Shown piece after piece: positions 1 to 7,190 of a stretch of 55,534 nt of DNA. Source of the stretch: Leifsonia sp. Leaf264 (GTDB lineage Bacteria > Actinomycetota > Actinomycetes > Actinomycetales > Microbacteriaceae). The stretch lies in the NCBI RefSeq assembly GCF_001422325.1, contig NZ_LMMR01000007.1, forward strand, positions 1 through 55,534. Reading direction: 5' to 3'. Both the position numbers and the translations under genes were made by a program. Numbering within the stretch: position 1 is the stretch's first letter; every line of letters starts with the position of its first letter. The notes under the pieces are model-generated. The model made no database searches and was not told where the DNA came from. It saw nothing but the letters and a program-made list of their open reading frames with translations.

Positions 1-163
1 ACCAGCGTCCCCGACCCACCCTCGACTACCGCACACCAGCCCAAGCACTCAACACACTCCTGAACCCGCAAGTTGCAACGACCACTTGACAGCGCCCCAC
101 ATCACCTGGCGCAGACCCCCGCGAAATGGCGCACGGCGATCACCGCGCCGTAGCGCGGGTGAG

Positions 164-169
164 TAGCGT
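164..169 (+). promoter_or_regulatory. -10 hexamer of a leaderless promoter (amidohydrolase)
   Basis: TAGCGT lies exactly 6 bases before the ATG at 176, so transcription would begin at or next to the start codon. This favours the ATG over the GTG three bases upstream. The 160 bases before it hold no recognisable gene. Confidence 0.5.
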
Positions 170-175
170 GGGGTG

Positions 176-1399
176 ATGGCCTTGACGCTCGACGAGCTCT
201 ACCGCGACCTGCACGCCCACCCCGAACTCTCGTTCGCGGAGCACCGCACGGCGGCGGTCGTGGCGCAACGGCTGCACGACGCCGGCCTCGAGGTGATCAC
301 GGGCATAGCCCAGACCGGCGTCGTCGGGGTGCTCGCCAACGGCGAGGGGCCGGTCGTGATGCTGCGCGCCGACATGGACGCGTTGCCCGTGCTGGAGGAC
401 ACCGGCCTGCCGTATGCCTCCGTCGCCAGGGGCGTCGACCCCGACGGAGCCGACGTGCCGGTGATGCACGCCTGCGGCCACGACGTGCACACGACATGCC
501 TGGTCGGCGCCGTGGAGGAGCTCGTCGCCACCCGCTCGACGTGGACGGGCACCCTCGTCGCCGTGTTCCAGCCGGCCGAGGAGCGCGAGGGCGGTGCCCA
601 GGCGATGATCGCCGACGGCCTGTTCGACCGCATCCCGCAGCCCGACGTCGTGCTCGGCCAGCACGTGAACCCCATCCCGGCCGGAACCGTCGGCGTGCAT
701 CCCGGCACCTTCATGGCTGCCGTCAACACCCTGCACGTCAGGATGTTCGGCCGCGGCGGCCACGGTTCGCGTCCGCAGAAGACGGTCGACCCCGTGGTCA
801 TGGCCGCGGCGACGGTCATGAGGCTGCAGACCGTCGTCGCGCGCGAGGTCGCGCCCTTCGAGGCTGCAGTGGTCACTGTCGGCACGCTGCACGCCGGGCT
901 GAAGAACAACATCATCCCCTCCGAGGCGACGATGGGTCTCAGCATCCGGAGCTTCGACACGGCAGTCGGCGACCGCCTCGATGCCTCGGTGCGCCGCGTC
1001 ATCCGGGCCGAGGCCGAGGCATCGGGCGCTCCTCGCGAGCCCGAGTTCACCAGCGGCGAGGTCTACCCGGTCACGGTGAACGACCCAGAGGCCTCCCAGC
1101 GGGTGACGGATGCGCTGAGCCGGCGCTTCGGAGCCGATCGCGTGATCGACCCCGGCGTGCTGATGGGCAGCGAGGACGTCGGCATGCTCGCGACGGCCGC
1201 CGGCGTTCCGCTGGTCTACTGGCTGCTCGGCTGCGTGGATCCCGAGGTCTACGCGGCGGCAGCCGCCGCCGACCGTCTCGACGTCGACATCCCGTCGAAC
1301 CACTCGGCGCAGTTCGCGCCGGTGATCGAGCCCACTCTCACGATGGGCGTCGAGGCGCTGGTGGCCGCGGCGCTGGGGTGGTTTCCCTCGGCTGGGTGA
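176..1399 (+). CDS. M20 family metallopeptidase / N-acyl amino acid amidohydrolase
   Basis: Predicted cytoplasmic hydrolase of the M20D (hippurate hydrolase, IAA-amino acid hydrolase) family, which releases amino acids from N-acyl conjugates using a binuclear metal centre. Visible motifs are HAHPELSF near residue 15, LRADMDALPV at 63-72, MHACGHDVHT at 98-107 (metal-ligand Cys and His), QPAEEREGGA at about 132-141 (catalytic and ligand Glu) and GQHVNP around 161-166. At 407 residues it has the usual family length. The natural substrate cannot be told from the sequence. It is convergent with the MATE gene, with only 6 bases between the stops. Confidence 0.9.
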   Translation: MALTLDELYRDLHAHPELSFAEHRTAAVVAQRLHDAGLEVITGIAQTGVVGVLANGEGPVVMLRADMDALPVLEDTGLPYASVARGVDPDGADVPVMHACGHDVHTTCLVGAVEELVATRSTWTGTLVAVFQPAEEREGGAQAMIADGLFDRIPQPDVVLGQHVNPIPAGTVGVHPGTFMAAVNTLHVRMFGRGGHGSRPQKTVDPVVMAAATVMRLQTVVAREVAPFEAAVVTVGTLHAGLKNNIIPSEATMGLSIRSFDTAVGDRLDASVRRVIRAEAEASGAPREPEFTSGEVYPVTVNDPEASQRVTDALSRRFGADRVIDPGVLMGSEDVGMLATAAGVPLVYWLLGCVDPEVYAAAAAADRLDVDIPSNHSAQFAPVIEPTLTMGVEALVAAALGWFPSAG

Positions 1400-1405
1400 G
1401 CAGGC

Positions 1406-2740
1406 TCAGCGCACGGCGCCAGTCACCATCCACGTCGTCCCGCGTGCCCGCAACCCCAGGGTCACGGCCCGTGCCCCGAGGTATCCGAGGGCGAACGACG
1501 CCATGAGAAGGGCCAGTCCCAGAGCATCGTGCGGCGCCCAGGCACCCACGGCCAGCACGAGCGGCACGTAGACGACGAGGTTCAGGATGCCGGTCAGTGC
1601 GAGGTACTTTGCGTCGCCGGCGCCGATCAGCACGCCGTCGAGCACGAACACGTAGCCGCCGAGAGGCACCGAGATGCCGAGCACGATGAGAGTGGGCGGC
1701 AGGATCGCGATCACCTCGGAGGCGTTGGTGAAGATCGGGGCGACCATGCCCGACACCGCTACGAGCACCAGGCCGAGAAGCGCCCCGCCGCCGACGCCCC
1801 ACTGCAGGCAGCGCGCGAGCACGGCCTGCACCATCGGCACGTCGCCTCCGCCGAGCGCCTTGCCGATCAGCGCCTGCGCCGCGATGGCCAGGGCGTCGAG
1901 GGCGAAGGCGAGGGTCGAGTACAACGTCATCGCGATCTGGAAGCCGGCGAGCTCCGAGGTGCCCAGTCCCGTCGCCACGACCACCGAGAGCAGCATCGCC
2001 GCGCGCAGGCTGACGGTGCGCAGGAACAGCCAGCCGCCCGAGGTGATGCCCCCGAGCACGCCGGCGCGGTGCGGCATCCGTCGGGCTCCGACTCGTGACG
2101 CGTGCCTGCCGACCACCACCAGGTAGACGCCGACCATCGCCCACTGCGCTATCACCGTGCCGATCGCCGAACCGGCGATGCCGAGCCCGAGGCCGTAGAT
2201 GAGTACGAAGTTGAGCACGATGTTCGCCGCGAACCCGATGCCGGCGACGACGAGGGGGGTCCGGGTGTCCTGCAGGCCGCGCAGCAGGCCTGTCGCTGCG
2301 AAGACCAGGAGCATGGCCGGAAGGCCGAGCATCGAGATCGTGAGGTAGACGGATGCCTCTGCTGTGACATCCGGTGCGGCACCGAAGGCGCCGGCCAGGG
2401 TCGGCGCCGCGAACCAGCCGGCCACGGCGAGCACGACGCCGAGGCCGAGGGCTATCCACAGGCCGTCGATCCCGGCTTCCACCGCCCCGCGCTCATCGCC
2501 GGCGCCGAGGCGTCGACCGACCGCGGGGGTGGTCGCGTAGGCGAGGAACACCATCAACCCGATGATGGTCTGCAGCACCGTGCTCGCGATGCCCAGGCCG
2601 GCGAGAGACACCTCGCCCAGGTGGCCCACCATGGCGGAGTCGGCGAGCAGGAACAGTGGCTCGGCGATGAGCGCACCGAGTGCGGGAACGGCGAGCCGCA
2701 GGATCTCCCGGTCGACGGGACGGCTGGTGAAGATGCTCAT
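1406..2740 (-). CDS. MATE family efflux transporter (DinF-type)
   Basis: About 444 residues with roughly twelve hydrophobic segments and the family opening DREILRLAVPALGALIAEP followed by LADSAMVGHLG. MATE proteins export drugs or metabolites in exchange for Na+ or H+. The open frame runs further upstream, but the family-like protein begins at the ATG at 2740 (an alternative ATG is at 2746); a CAGACT hexamer lies 8 bases upstream. It is divergent from the ABC exporter operon, and a perfect 7-2-7 inverted repeat lies between them, so the two exporters may share a regulator (inference). Confidence 0.88.
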   Translation of the reverse strand: MSIFTSRPVDREILRLAVPALGALIAEPLFLLADSAMVGHLGEVSLAGLGIASTVLQTIIGLMVFLAYATTPAVGRRLGAGDERGAVEAGIDGLWIALGLGVVLAVAGWFAAPTLAGAFGAAPDVTAEASVYLTISMLGLPAMLLVFAATGLLRGLQDTRTPLVVAGIGFAANIVLNFVLIYGLGLGIAGSAIGTVIAQWAMVGVYLVVVGRHASRVGARRMPHRAGVLGGITSGGWLFLRTVSLRAAMLLSVVVATGLGTSELAGFQIAMTLYSTLAFALDALAIAAQALIGKALGGGDVPMVQAVLARCLQWGVGGGALLGLVLVAVSGMVAPIFTNASEVIAILPPTLIVLGISVPLGGYVFVLDGVLIGAGDAKYLALTGILNLVVYVPLVLAVGAWAPHDALGLALLMASFALGYLGARAVTLGLRARGTTWMVTGAVR

Positions 2741-2819
2741 CGTCATCGAGTCTGGCAGGGCCGCGCTGCCTCGGGTCGGACGCTCGACGGCCGAGGCCGT
2801 GAGCAATCCGTTAGGAAGA

Positions 2820-2835
2820 TTCACAAAATTGTGAA
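2820..2835. promoter_or_regulatory. candidate operator overlapping the -35 of the ABC exporter promoter
   Basis: TTCACAA-AA-TTGTGAA is an inverted repeat with 7-base arms. Its first six bases (TTCACA) sit 17 bp upstream of the TAGCGT -10 hexamer, where a -35 element belongs. A protein bound here would block transcription to the right and possibly also that of the divergent MATE gene. Confidence 0.55.
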
Positions 2836-2842
2836 ATGAGCG

Positions 2843-2848
2843 TAGCGT
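2843..2848 (+). promoter_or_regulatory. -10 hexamer of a leaderless promoter (ABC exporter operon)
   Basis: TAGCGT lies 7 bases before the ATG at 2856 and 17 bp after the TTCACA -35-like element embedded in the inverted repeat. It argues for the ATG rather than the in-frame GTG at 2847. Confidence 0.5.
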
Positions 2849-2855
2849 GACGCAC

Positions 2856-3827
2856 ATGAACACAGTTGTCGACATCTCCGGCCTCCGCAAGACCTTCGGC
2901 CGTGTCACCGCCCTCGACGGCCTCGACCTCAGCGTCGCCGCCGGCGAGGTGCATGGCTTCCTGGGCCCCAACGGCGCCGGCAAGTCCACCACTATCCGCA
3001 TCCTGCTCGGGCTCATGCGCTCCACGGCGGGCACGGTCACGGTCTTCGGCCTCGATCCCTGGACGGATGCCGTGGCCCTGCATCGCCGGATCGCCTACGT
3101 TCCGGGTGACGTCAGCCTGTGGCCCGGGCTCAGCGGCGGCGAGGCCATCGACCTCATCACCCGGCTGCGCGGGGGCGAGAACGACAGGAAGCTCTATGCG
3201 GAGCGCCGCGCCCACCTCTGCGAGGTCTTCCAGTTCGACCCGACCAAGAAGGGCCGCACCTACTCCAAGGGCAACCGGCAGAAGGTCGCGCTCATCGCGG
3301 CGCTCGCCACCCCGGCCGATCTCTACATCTTCGACGAGCCGACATCGGGGCTGGATCCGCTGATGGAGGCTGTGTTCCGCGACGAGGTCGCTGCGGCTCT
3401 CGGCGAGGGAGCGACAGTGCTGCTCTCGAGCCATATCCTGAGCGAGGTCGAGCACCTGTGCGATCGGGTGAGCATCATCCGCGCCGGCCGCACCGTCGAG
3501 ACGGGCACCCTCGCCGAACTCCGCCACCTCACCCGCACCGAGGTGTCGTTCGCGAGCGTCAACCCCGACGGCACGGCGCTGGATGCCGCCGAACTCGACG
3601 GCATCCCCGGCGCCCACGACCTGGTCGTCGACGGCGCCAGGGTGAAGTTCACCGCGGACTCCGATGCCATCGCCCCGGTCCTCGAGGCGTTGGCGGCTCG
3701 TCGGGTCGGCGGCCTCACCATCAATCCGCCGAGCCTCGAAGAGCTGTTCCTGCGGCACTATCACGACGACATCGCGACGGATGCCCAGACTCCGGCATCC
3801 GGAGCGGATGCCGGAGCACGACGATGA
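2856..3827 (+). CDS. ABC transporter ATP-binding protein (drug/polyketide exporter type)
   Basis: Cytoplasmic ATPase subunit of about 323 residues. It shows Walker A GPNGAGKST (about residues 38-46), an atypical signature YSKGNRQK (136-143), Walker B LYIFDEP (156-162) and a C-terminal extension of about 100 residues, as in ABC-2 exporter ATPases. The start is chosen from the leaderless promoter 7 bases upstream. Its stop overlaps the permease ATG (ATGA), so the two subunits are translationally coupled. The substrate is unknown; drug or antibiotic export is likely from the family. Confidence 0.92.
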   Translation: MNTVVDISGLRKTFGRVTALDGLDLSVAAGEVHGFLGPNGAGKSTTIRILLGLMRSTAGTVTVFGLDPWTDAVALHRRIAYVPGDVSLWPGLSGGEAIDLITRLRGGENDRKLYAERRAHLCEVFQFDPTKKGRTYSKGNRQKVALIAALATPADLYIFDEPTSGLDPLMEAVFRDEVAAALGEGATVLLSSHILSEVEHLCDRVSIIRAGRTVETGTLAELRHLTRTEVSFASVNPDGTALDAAELDGIPGAHDLVVDGARVKFTADSDAIAPVLEALAARRVGGLTINPPSLEELFLRHYHDDIATDAQTPASGADAGARR

Positions 3828-5461
3828 GCGGGCTCGGCGCGCTCCTGCGCCAGCGCTTCCGCCGCGATCGCATCCAGCTGCTCGTCTGGGTGCTGGGCTT
3901 CGCTGCTCTCGCCTCAGTCGGACACTCGGCGGTCGAGCAGAGCTACGGCACGGCCACGGACCGCGCCGGCGTGATCGCCCTGCTCGAGCAGACGCCGAGC
4001 GTGCTGATCCTGCGCGGCACCCCGCAGGGCACGCAGACCGACGCCTTCCAGTTCATGCTGCTGTTCGCGTTCCTCGGCGTGATGATCGGCCTCATGGCGA
4101 CCTTCCTGGCGGTGCGGCACACCCGCGGCGATGAGGAACAGGGCCGCGCCGAACTTGTCGAGTCGACTCCGGCCGGACGCATCACCCCTCTCGTCGCCAC
4201 GGTGATCGAGGGCGTGATCGCCGTCGCGGTGATCGCAGTGGTGAACACCGGCGGCTTCCTGCTCTACGGAGCCGATGCCGGCGGGGCCGTGCCCGCAGGA
4301 CTCGCCCTCGCCTCCGTCGGACTCTGCTTCCTCGGCATCGGGTTGCTGGCAGCCCAGGTGATGCGCACCTCGCGAGGTGCCAACGGCGTGGCCGCGGCCC
4401 TGGTCGCCGCCGCCTACATGGTCCGCGGCATCGGCGACGCGACGGGGACCGTCGATGCCGATGACCCCCTGAGCATGACCGCCGGCTGGATCAGCTGGCT
4501 CTCGCCCATCGGCTGGGGCCAGCGCACCAGTCCGTTCTCCGATCCGGCGTGGTGGCCCGTCCTCCTCGGCGTCCTCCTCGGCGCCGTGGCCGTCGTCGGG
4601 GCTATCGCCCTGCGGTCCAGTCGCGACATCGACTCGAGCATCATCCCCGAGCGCGCCGGTCGGGCGCATGCCCGTGCCTCGCTGTCGGGTCCGATCGCGC
4701 TGGTGTGGCGGGAGCTGCGCAATCCCACGATCGGCTGGCTGGTGGCTGGGGCGCTGTTCGGCCTGCTCGTCGGCAGCCTCAGCGAGACCCTCACCGCCAG
4801 TGCCCCCGCCGACGTCAAGCAGAACCTGGGTGACACCGTCGGCAGCATCGCCGGGCCGAACGCTCACGGCGACCTCGTCGACCTGTTCATCGTCGCGATG
4901 TTCTCGATGATCGGCGCCATCGCGGCGGTCTGCGCCGTCCAGTCGGTGGCGCGAGCCCGGCAGGACGAGGCCAACGGCACGGCCGAGATCGTGCTGTCCA
5001 CGGCGGTGTCCCGCATCCGCTGGTTCCTCGGTTACCTGGTGATCGCCGTCGTCTCGACCCTGCTCGTGATGGCCGTCGCCGTGCTCGGGGCCATCGCCGG
5101 GGCTGCAGGTGCCGGTGCGCCGTCGGGAACCATCGACACGATCACCTCGGCCGCCGTCGCGCAGTTGCCCGCCGTGTTCCTGCTGCTCGCCGTCGTCGCG
5201 CTGGTGTTCGCGCTCGTGCCCAGGCTCACGATCGGCCTCGGCTGGACCGTGCTGCTGCTGGCGATCTTCGTCGGACAGTTCGGCGGTCTCTTCGGCCTGC
5301 CCGACTGGGCTCGCGACATCTCGCCCTTCAGCCACACGCCGATCGTGACGGAGGCGGATGTCGACTGGGCCCCGGCCTGGCTGATGCTCGGCATCGCCGT
5401 CGTCGTGGCCGCTGCATCCGTTCTGCTCGTCCGTCGCCGCGATGTCGCGCTCGGCGGCTGA
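3824..5461 (+). CDS. ABC-2 type transporter permease (polyketide/antibiotic exporter family)
   Basis: About 545 residues with roughly twelve hydrophobic segments arranged as two six-helix halves, a fused permease of the kind paired with a single ATPase in actinobacterial antibiotic exporters. The frame is open far upstream, but the protein-like sequence starts MSGLGALLRQRFRRDR. That ATG overlaps the ATPase stop, so translation is probably coupled. Charged loops, such as the one containing TRGDEEQGRAELVEST, are typical of the family. The MarR-like gene follows 62 bases downstream and probably belongs to the same transcript. Confidence 0.88.
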   Translation: MSGLGALLRQRFRRDRIQLLVWVLGFAALASVGHSAVEQSYGTATDRAGVIALLEQTPSVLILRGTPQGTQTDAFQFMLLFAFLGVMIGLMATFLAVRHTRGDEEQGRAELVESTPAGRITPLVATVIEGVIAVAVIAVVNTGGFLLYGADAGGAVPAGLALASVGLCFLGIGLLAAQVMRTSRGANGVAAALVAAAYMVRGIGDATGTVDADDPLSMTAGWISWLSPIGWGQRTSPFSDPAWWPVLLGVLLGAVAVVGAIALRSSRDIDSSIIPERAGRAHARASLSGPIALVWRELRNPTIGWLVAGALFGLLVGSLSETLTASAPADVKQNLGDTVGSIAGPNAHGDLVDLFIVAMFSMIGAIAAVCAVQSVARARQDEANGTAEIVLSTAVSRIRWFLGYLVIAVVSTLLVMAVAVLGAIAGAAGAGAPSGTIDTITSAAVAQLPAVFLLLAVVALVFALVPRLTIGLGWTVLLLAIFVGQFGGLFGLPDWARDISPFSHTPIVTEADVDWAPAWLMLGIAVVVAAASVLLVRRRDVALGG

Positions 5462-5523
5462 AAACCGAGCGCGGGACGGACTCGCGGACGGCGCGACCGC
5501 TGGCCCCCTGAAAGGATGACTGC

Positions 5524-5991
5524 ATGGCACGTGACGACAAGGGAGTGAACGACTTCGTCGAGCAGACGGCCGCCGCGATGACGGCGGCCGGGTTCCCGCG
5601 CATGCCGGCGCGCGTGCTGATGGCCCTCATGGTCGCCGAGGGCCCCGGGCTCACGGCGCAGGAACTCGGCGAACGGCTCGGTGCCAGCGCTGCCGCCATT
5701 TCGGGCGCCGTCCGCTACCTGCAGACGGTGCGGATGATCCGTCGGGTGTCGCAGCCGGGTTCGCGTCGCGACCTCTACGAGCTGCCGGAGGACTCCTGGT
5801 ACACGGCCTCCATCGGCAAGAACGTGCTCTACGACCTCATCGAGCAACTGGCGGCCAAGGCCGTCGTCTCCATCGACGATCCGGCATCCGCCGCCTCCCA
5901 GCGGGTGCAGGAGATGAGCGACTTCTTCGTCTTCATCCAGCGACGCCTGCCCGAGGTGCTCGAGGAGTGGGAGGAGCAGCGGGGGCGCTGA
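5524..5991 (+). CDS. MarR/GbsR family transcriptional regulator
   Basis: A 155-residue protein. The winged-helix region reads MALMVAEGPGLTAQELGERL (about residues 30-49), then a recognition helix GASAAAISGAVRYLQ and a wing around RRVSQPGSRRDLYEL, followed by a helical dimerisation tail ending VLEEWEEQRGR. An AAAGGA ribosome binding site lies 9 bases before the ATG. As the last gene after the ABC exporter it most simply represses that operon, and the inverted repeat at 2820-2835 is a reasonable target. The effector is unknown. Confidence 0.85.
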   Translation: MARDDKGVNDFVEQTAAAMTAAGFPRMPARVLMALMVAEGPGLTAQELGERLGASAAAISGAVRYLQTVRMIRRVSQPGSRRDLYELPEDSWYTASIGKNVLYDLIEQLAAKAVVSIDDPASAASQRVQEMSDFFVFIQRRLPEVLEEWEEQRGR

Positions 5992-6061
5992 CGACAGGCG
6001 CCGGTCGCCGGTCGCCGAGTACGCAGGTTGTGCGGGTGGCTTGCGCCCACACCGCAGTTCT

Positions 6062-6095
6062 CGTGGGTGCGGGTGGGATCGCACCCGCAGACACG
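6062..6095. terminator. bidirectional hairpin between convergent genes
   Basis: Arms of 14 bases (CGTGGGTGCGGGTG and CACCCGCAGACACG) pair at 12 positions around a 6-base loop, with no T-tract. A related but weaker copy of the same words lies just upstream at 6016-6061. It sits between the regulator and the acetyltransferase and probably terminates both. Confidence 0.5.
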
Positions 6096-6119
6096 TCGTT
6101 CTCGGCGCTCGATTCAGGT

Positions 6120-6680
6120 CTACGAGAGCTGCTTGACCATCTCCAGCTCGAGCTTCGCCGGGTCGAGGTTGTACGGCGCTGTGACGTCGGTGCGCTCGAA
6201 GCCCCGGCTCTCGTAGGCCGCGATGGCGCGGGCGTTGTCCTCGTGCACGTGCAGGGCCAGGGTGTCGCCGTGGCTGCGCGCCCAGTCCTCGATGCCGGCG
6301 AGCAGGGCGTCGGTGACGCCGGCTTCCCTCCCGCGCACATCGGGCGCGACGTAGACGCCGACCAGTAGAGGCCCCGTGGCGGGGCGACCGCCGTTGGCGG
6401 TGCCAGCGGCAGCGTCGGGACCTTCCTCCTCGGCATCCGGCAGGTAACCGGCCATCGCGCCGATCCAGCGCCCGCTCTCGTCGATCGCGACCAGCGAGGT
6501 GCCGCGGTCGGTGAGTCCGCGGGCGCCGCGCATCCGCCACTCCGACTCCGGCTGGTCGAGCGCGTGCTGCCGTGTCTCGGCGTACGCGATCGGGGTGTCG
6601 GCGAGCATCTCCAGGCGGAGGGCACGCACCTGCTCCCAGTCGTCTTCGACGGTCGGACGGATGCTGAAGGCCACGCTCAT
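6120..6680 (-). CDS. GNAT family N-acetyltransferase
   Basis: A 186-residue protein with the GCN5-related fold. It starts SVAFSIRPTVEDDWEQVRAL, has a central substrate-side segment ESGRWIGAMAGYL and the acetyl-CoA region LLVGVYVAPDVRGREAGVTD (about residues 105-124), then HVHEDNARAIAAYESRGFE near the C terminus. The pyrophosphate-binding turn reads RGREAG, a variation on the usual RGxGxG/A. The start is supported by a TAGTGT hexamer 7 bases upstream. Substrate unknown. Confidence 0.88.
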   Translation of the reverse strand: MSVAFSIRPTVEDDWEQVRALRLEMLADTPIAYAETRQHALDQPESEWRMRGARGLTDRGTSLVAIDESGRWIGAMAGYLPDAEEEGPDAAAGTANGGRPATGPLLVGVYVAPDVRGREAGVTDALLAGIEDWARSHGDTLALHVHEDNARAIAAYESRGFERTDVTAPYNLDPAKLELEMVKQLS

Positions 6681-6687
6681 TCCGCCG

Positions 6688-6693
6688 ACACTA
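6688..6693 (-). promoter_or_regulatory. -10 hexamer of a leaderless promoter (GNAT gene)
   Basis: On the minus strand TAGTGT lies 7 bases before the ATG at 6680. Confidence 0.4.
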
Positions 6694-6715
6694 CCGGCGC
6701 GGGCGCGCCGCCGTC

Positions 6716-6750
6716 GCCAGCGGCCAGGGGCCAGCGACCAGCGGCCAGCG
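6716..6750. repeat. five tandem 7 bp repeats
   Basis: Five consecutive heptamers read GCCAGCG, GCCAGGG, GCCAGCG, ACCAGCG and GCCAGCG. They lie in the 73-base gap between yccF and the acetyltransferase gene, just upstream of the latter's promoter. This looks like a slippage-prone microsatellite. Confidence 0.8.
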
Positions 6751-6753
6751 GGA

Positions 6754-7128
6754 CTACGGCAGGTCGACGATCCGCTTGCCGAGCGGGGCGATCGAGATCG
6801 GCACCATCTTGATCTCGGCGAGGGCGAGGGGGATGCCGATGATCGTGATCGCCAGGGCGACAGCCGACACGACGTGAGCGATCGCGAGCCACAGTCCGGC
6901 GACGATGAACCAGATGACATTGCCGATGAAGGAGAACACGCCCGACGTCGGTGTCGACACGACGGTGCGGCCGAAGGGCCAGAGCGCATAGACAGCGATG
7001 CGGAACGAGGCGATGCCGAACGGGATCGTGACGATCAGGATGCAGCAGATGATGCCGGCGGCGACGTAGCCGAGGAACAGCCAGAACCCCGAGAGCACGA
7101 GCCAGATGATGTTCAGCAGCAGTCGCAT
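6754..7128 (-). CDS. YccF domain-containing membrane protein
   Basis: A 124-residue integral membrane protein made of two copies of the YccF domain. Each has a hydrophobic segment with IIW followed by a loop: MRLLLNIIWLVLSGFWLFLG with TIPFGIASFRIA in the first half, and FSFIGNVIWFIVAGLWLAI with IGIPLALAEIKM in the second. Function is unknown in general. An in-frame TTG lies 12 bases upstream, but the ATG matches the family start. It is divergent from the peptidase gene, 62 bases away. Confidence 0.88.
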   Translation of the reverse strand: MRLLLNIIWLVLSGFWLFLGYVAAGIICCILIVTIPFGIASFRIAVYALWPFGRTVVSTPTSGVFSFIGNVIWFIVAGLWLAIAHVVSAVALAITIIGIPLALAEIKMVPISIAPLGKRIVDLP

Positions 7129-7177
7129 GGGGCCATTCAAGCAGCCGGATGCTGGGTGTTGGCCCGGGCGCGGCCAA

Positions 7178-7183
7178 TAGGCT
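7178..7183 (+). promoter_or_regulatory. -10 hexamer of a leaderless promoter (M13 peptidase)
   Basis: TAGGCT lies exactly 7 bases before the ATG at 7191, arguing against the longer in-frame start at 7149. Confidence 0.5.
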
Positions 7184-7190
7184 GAGCGGC

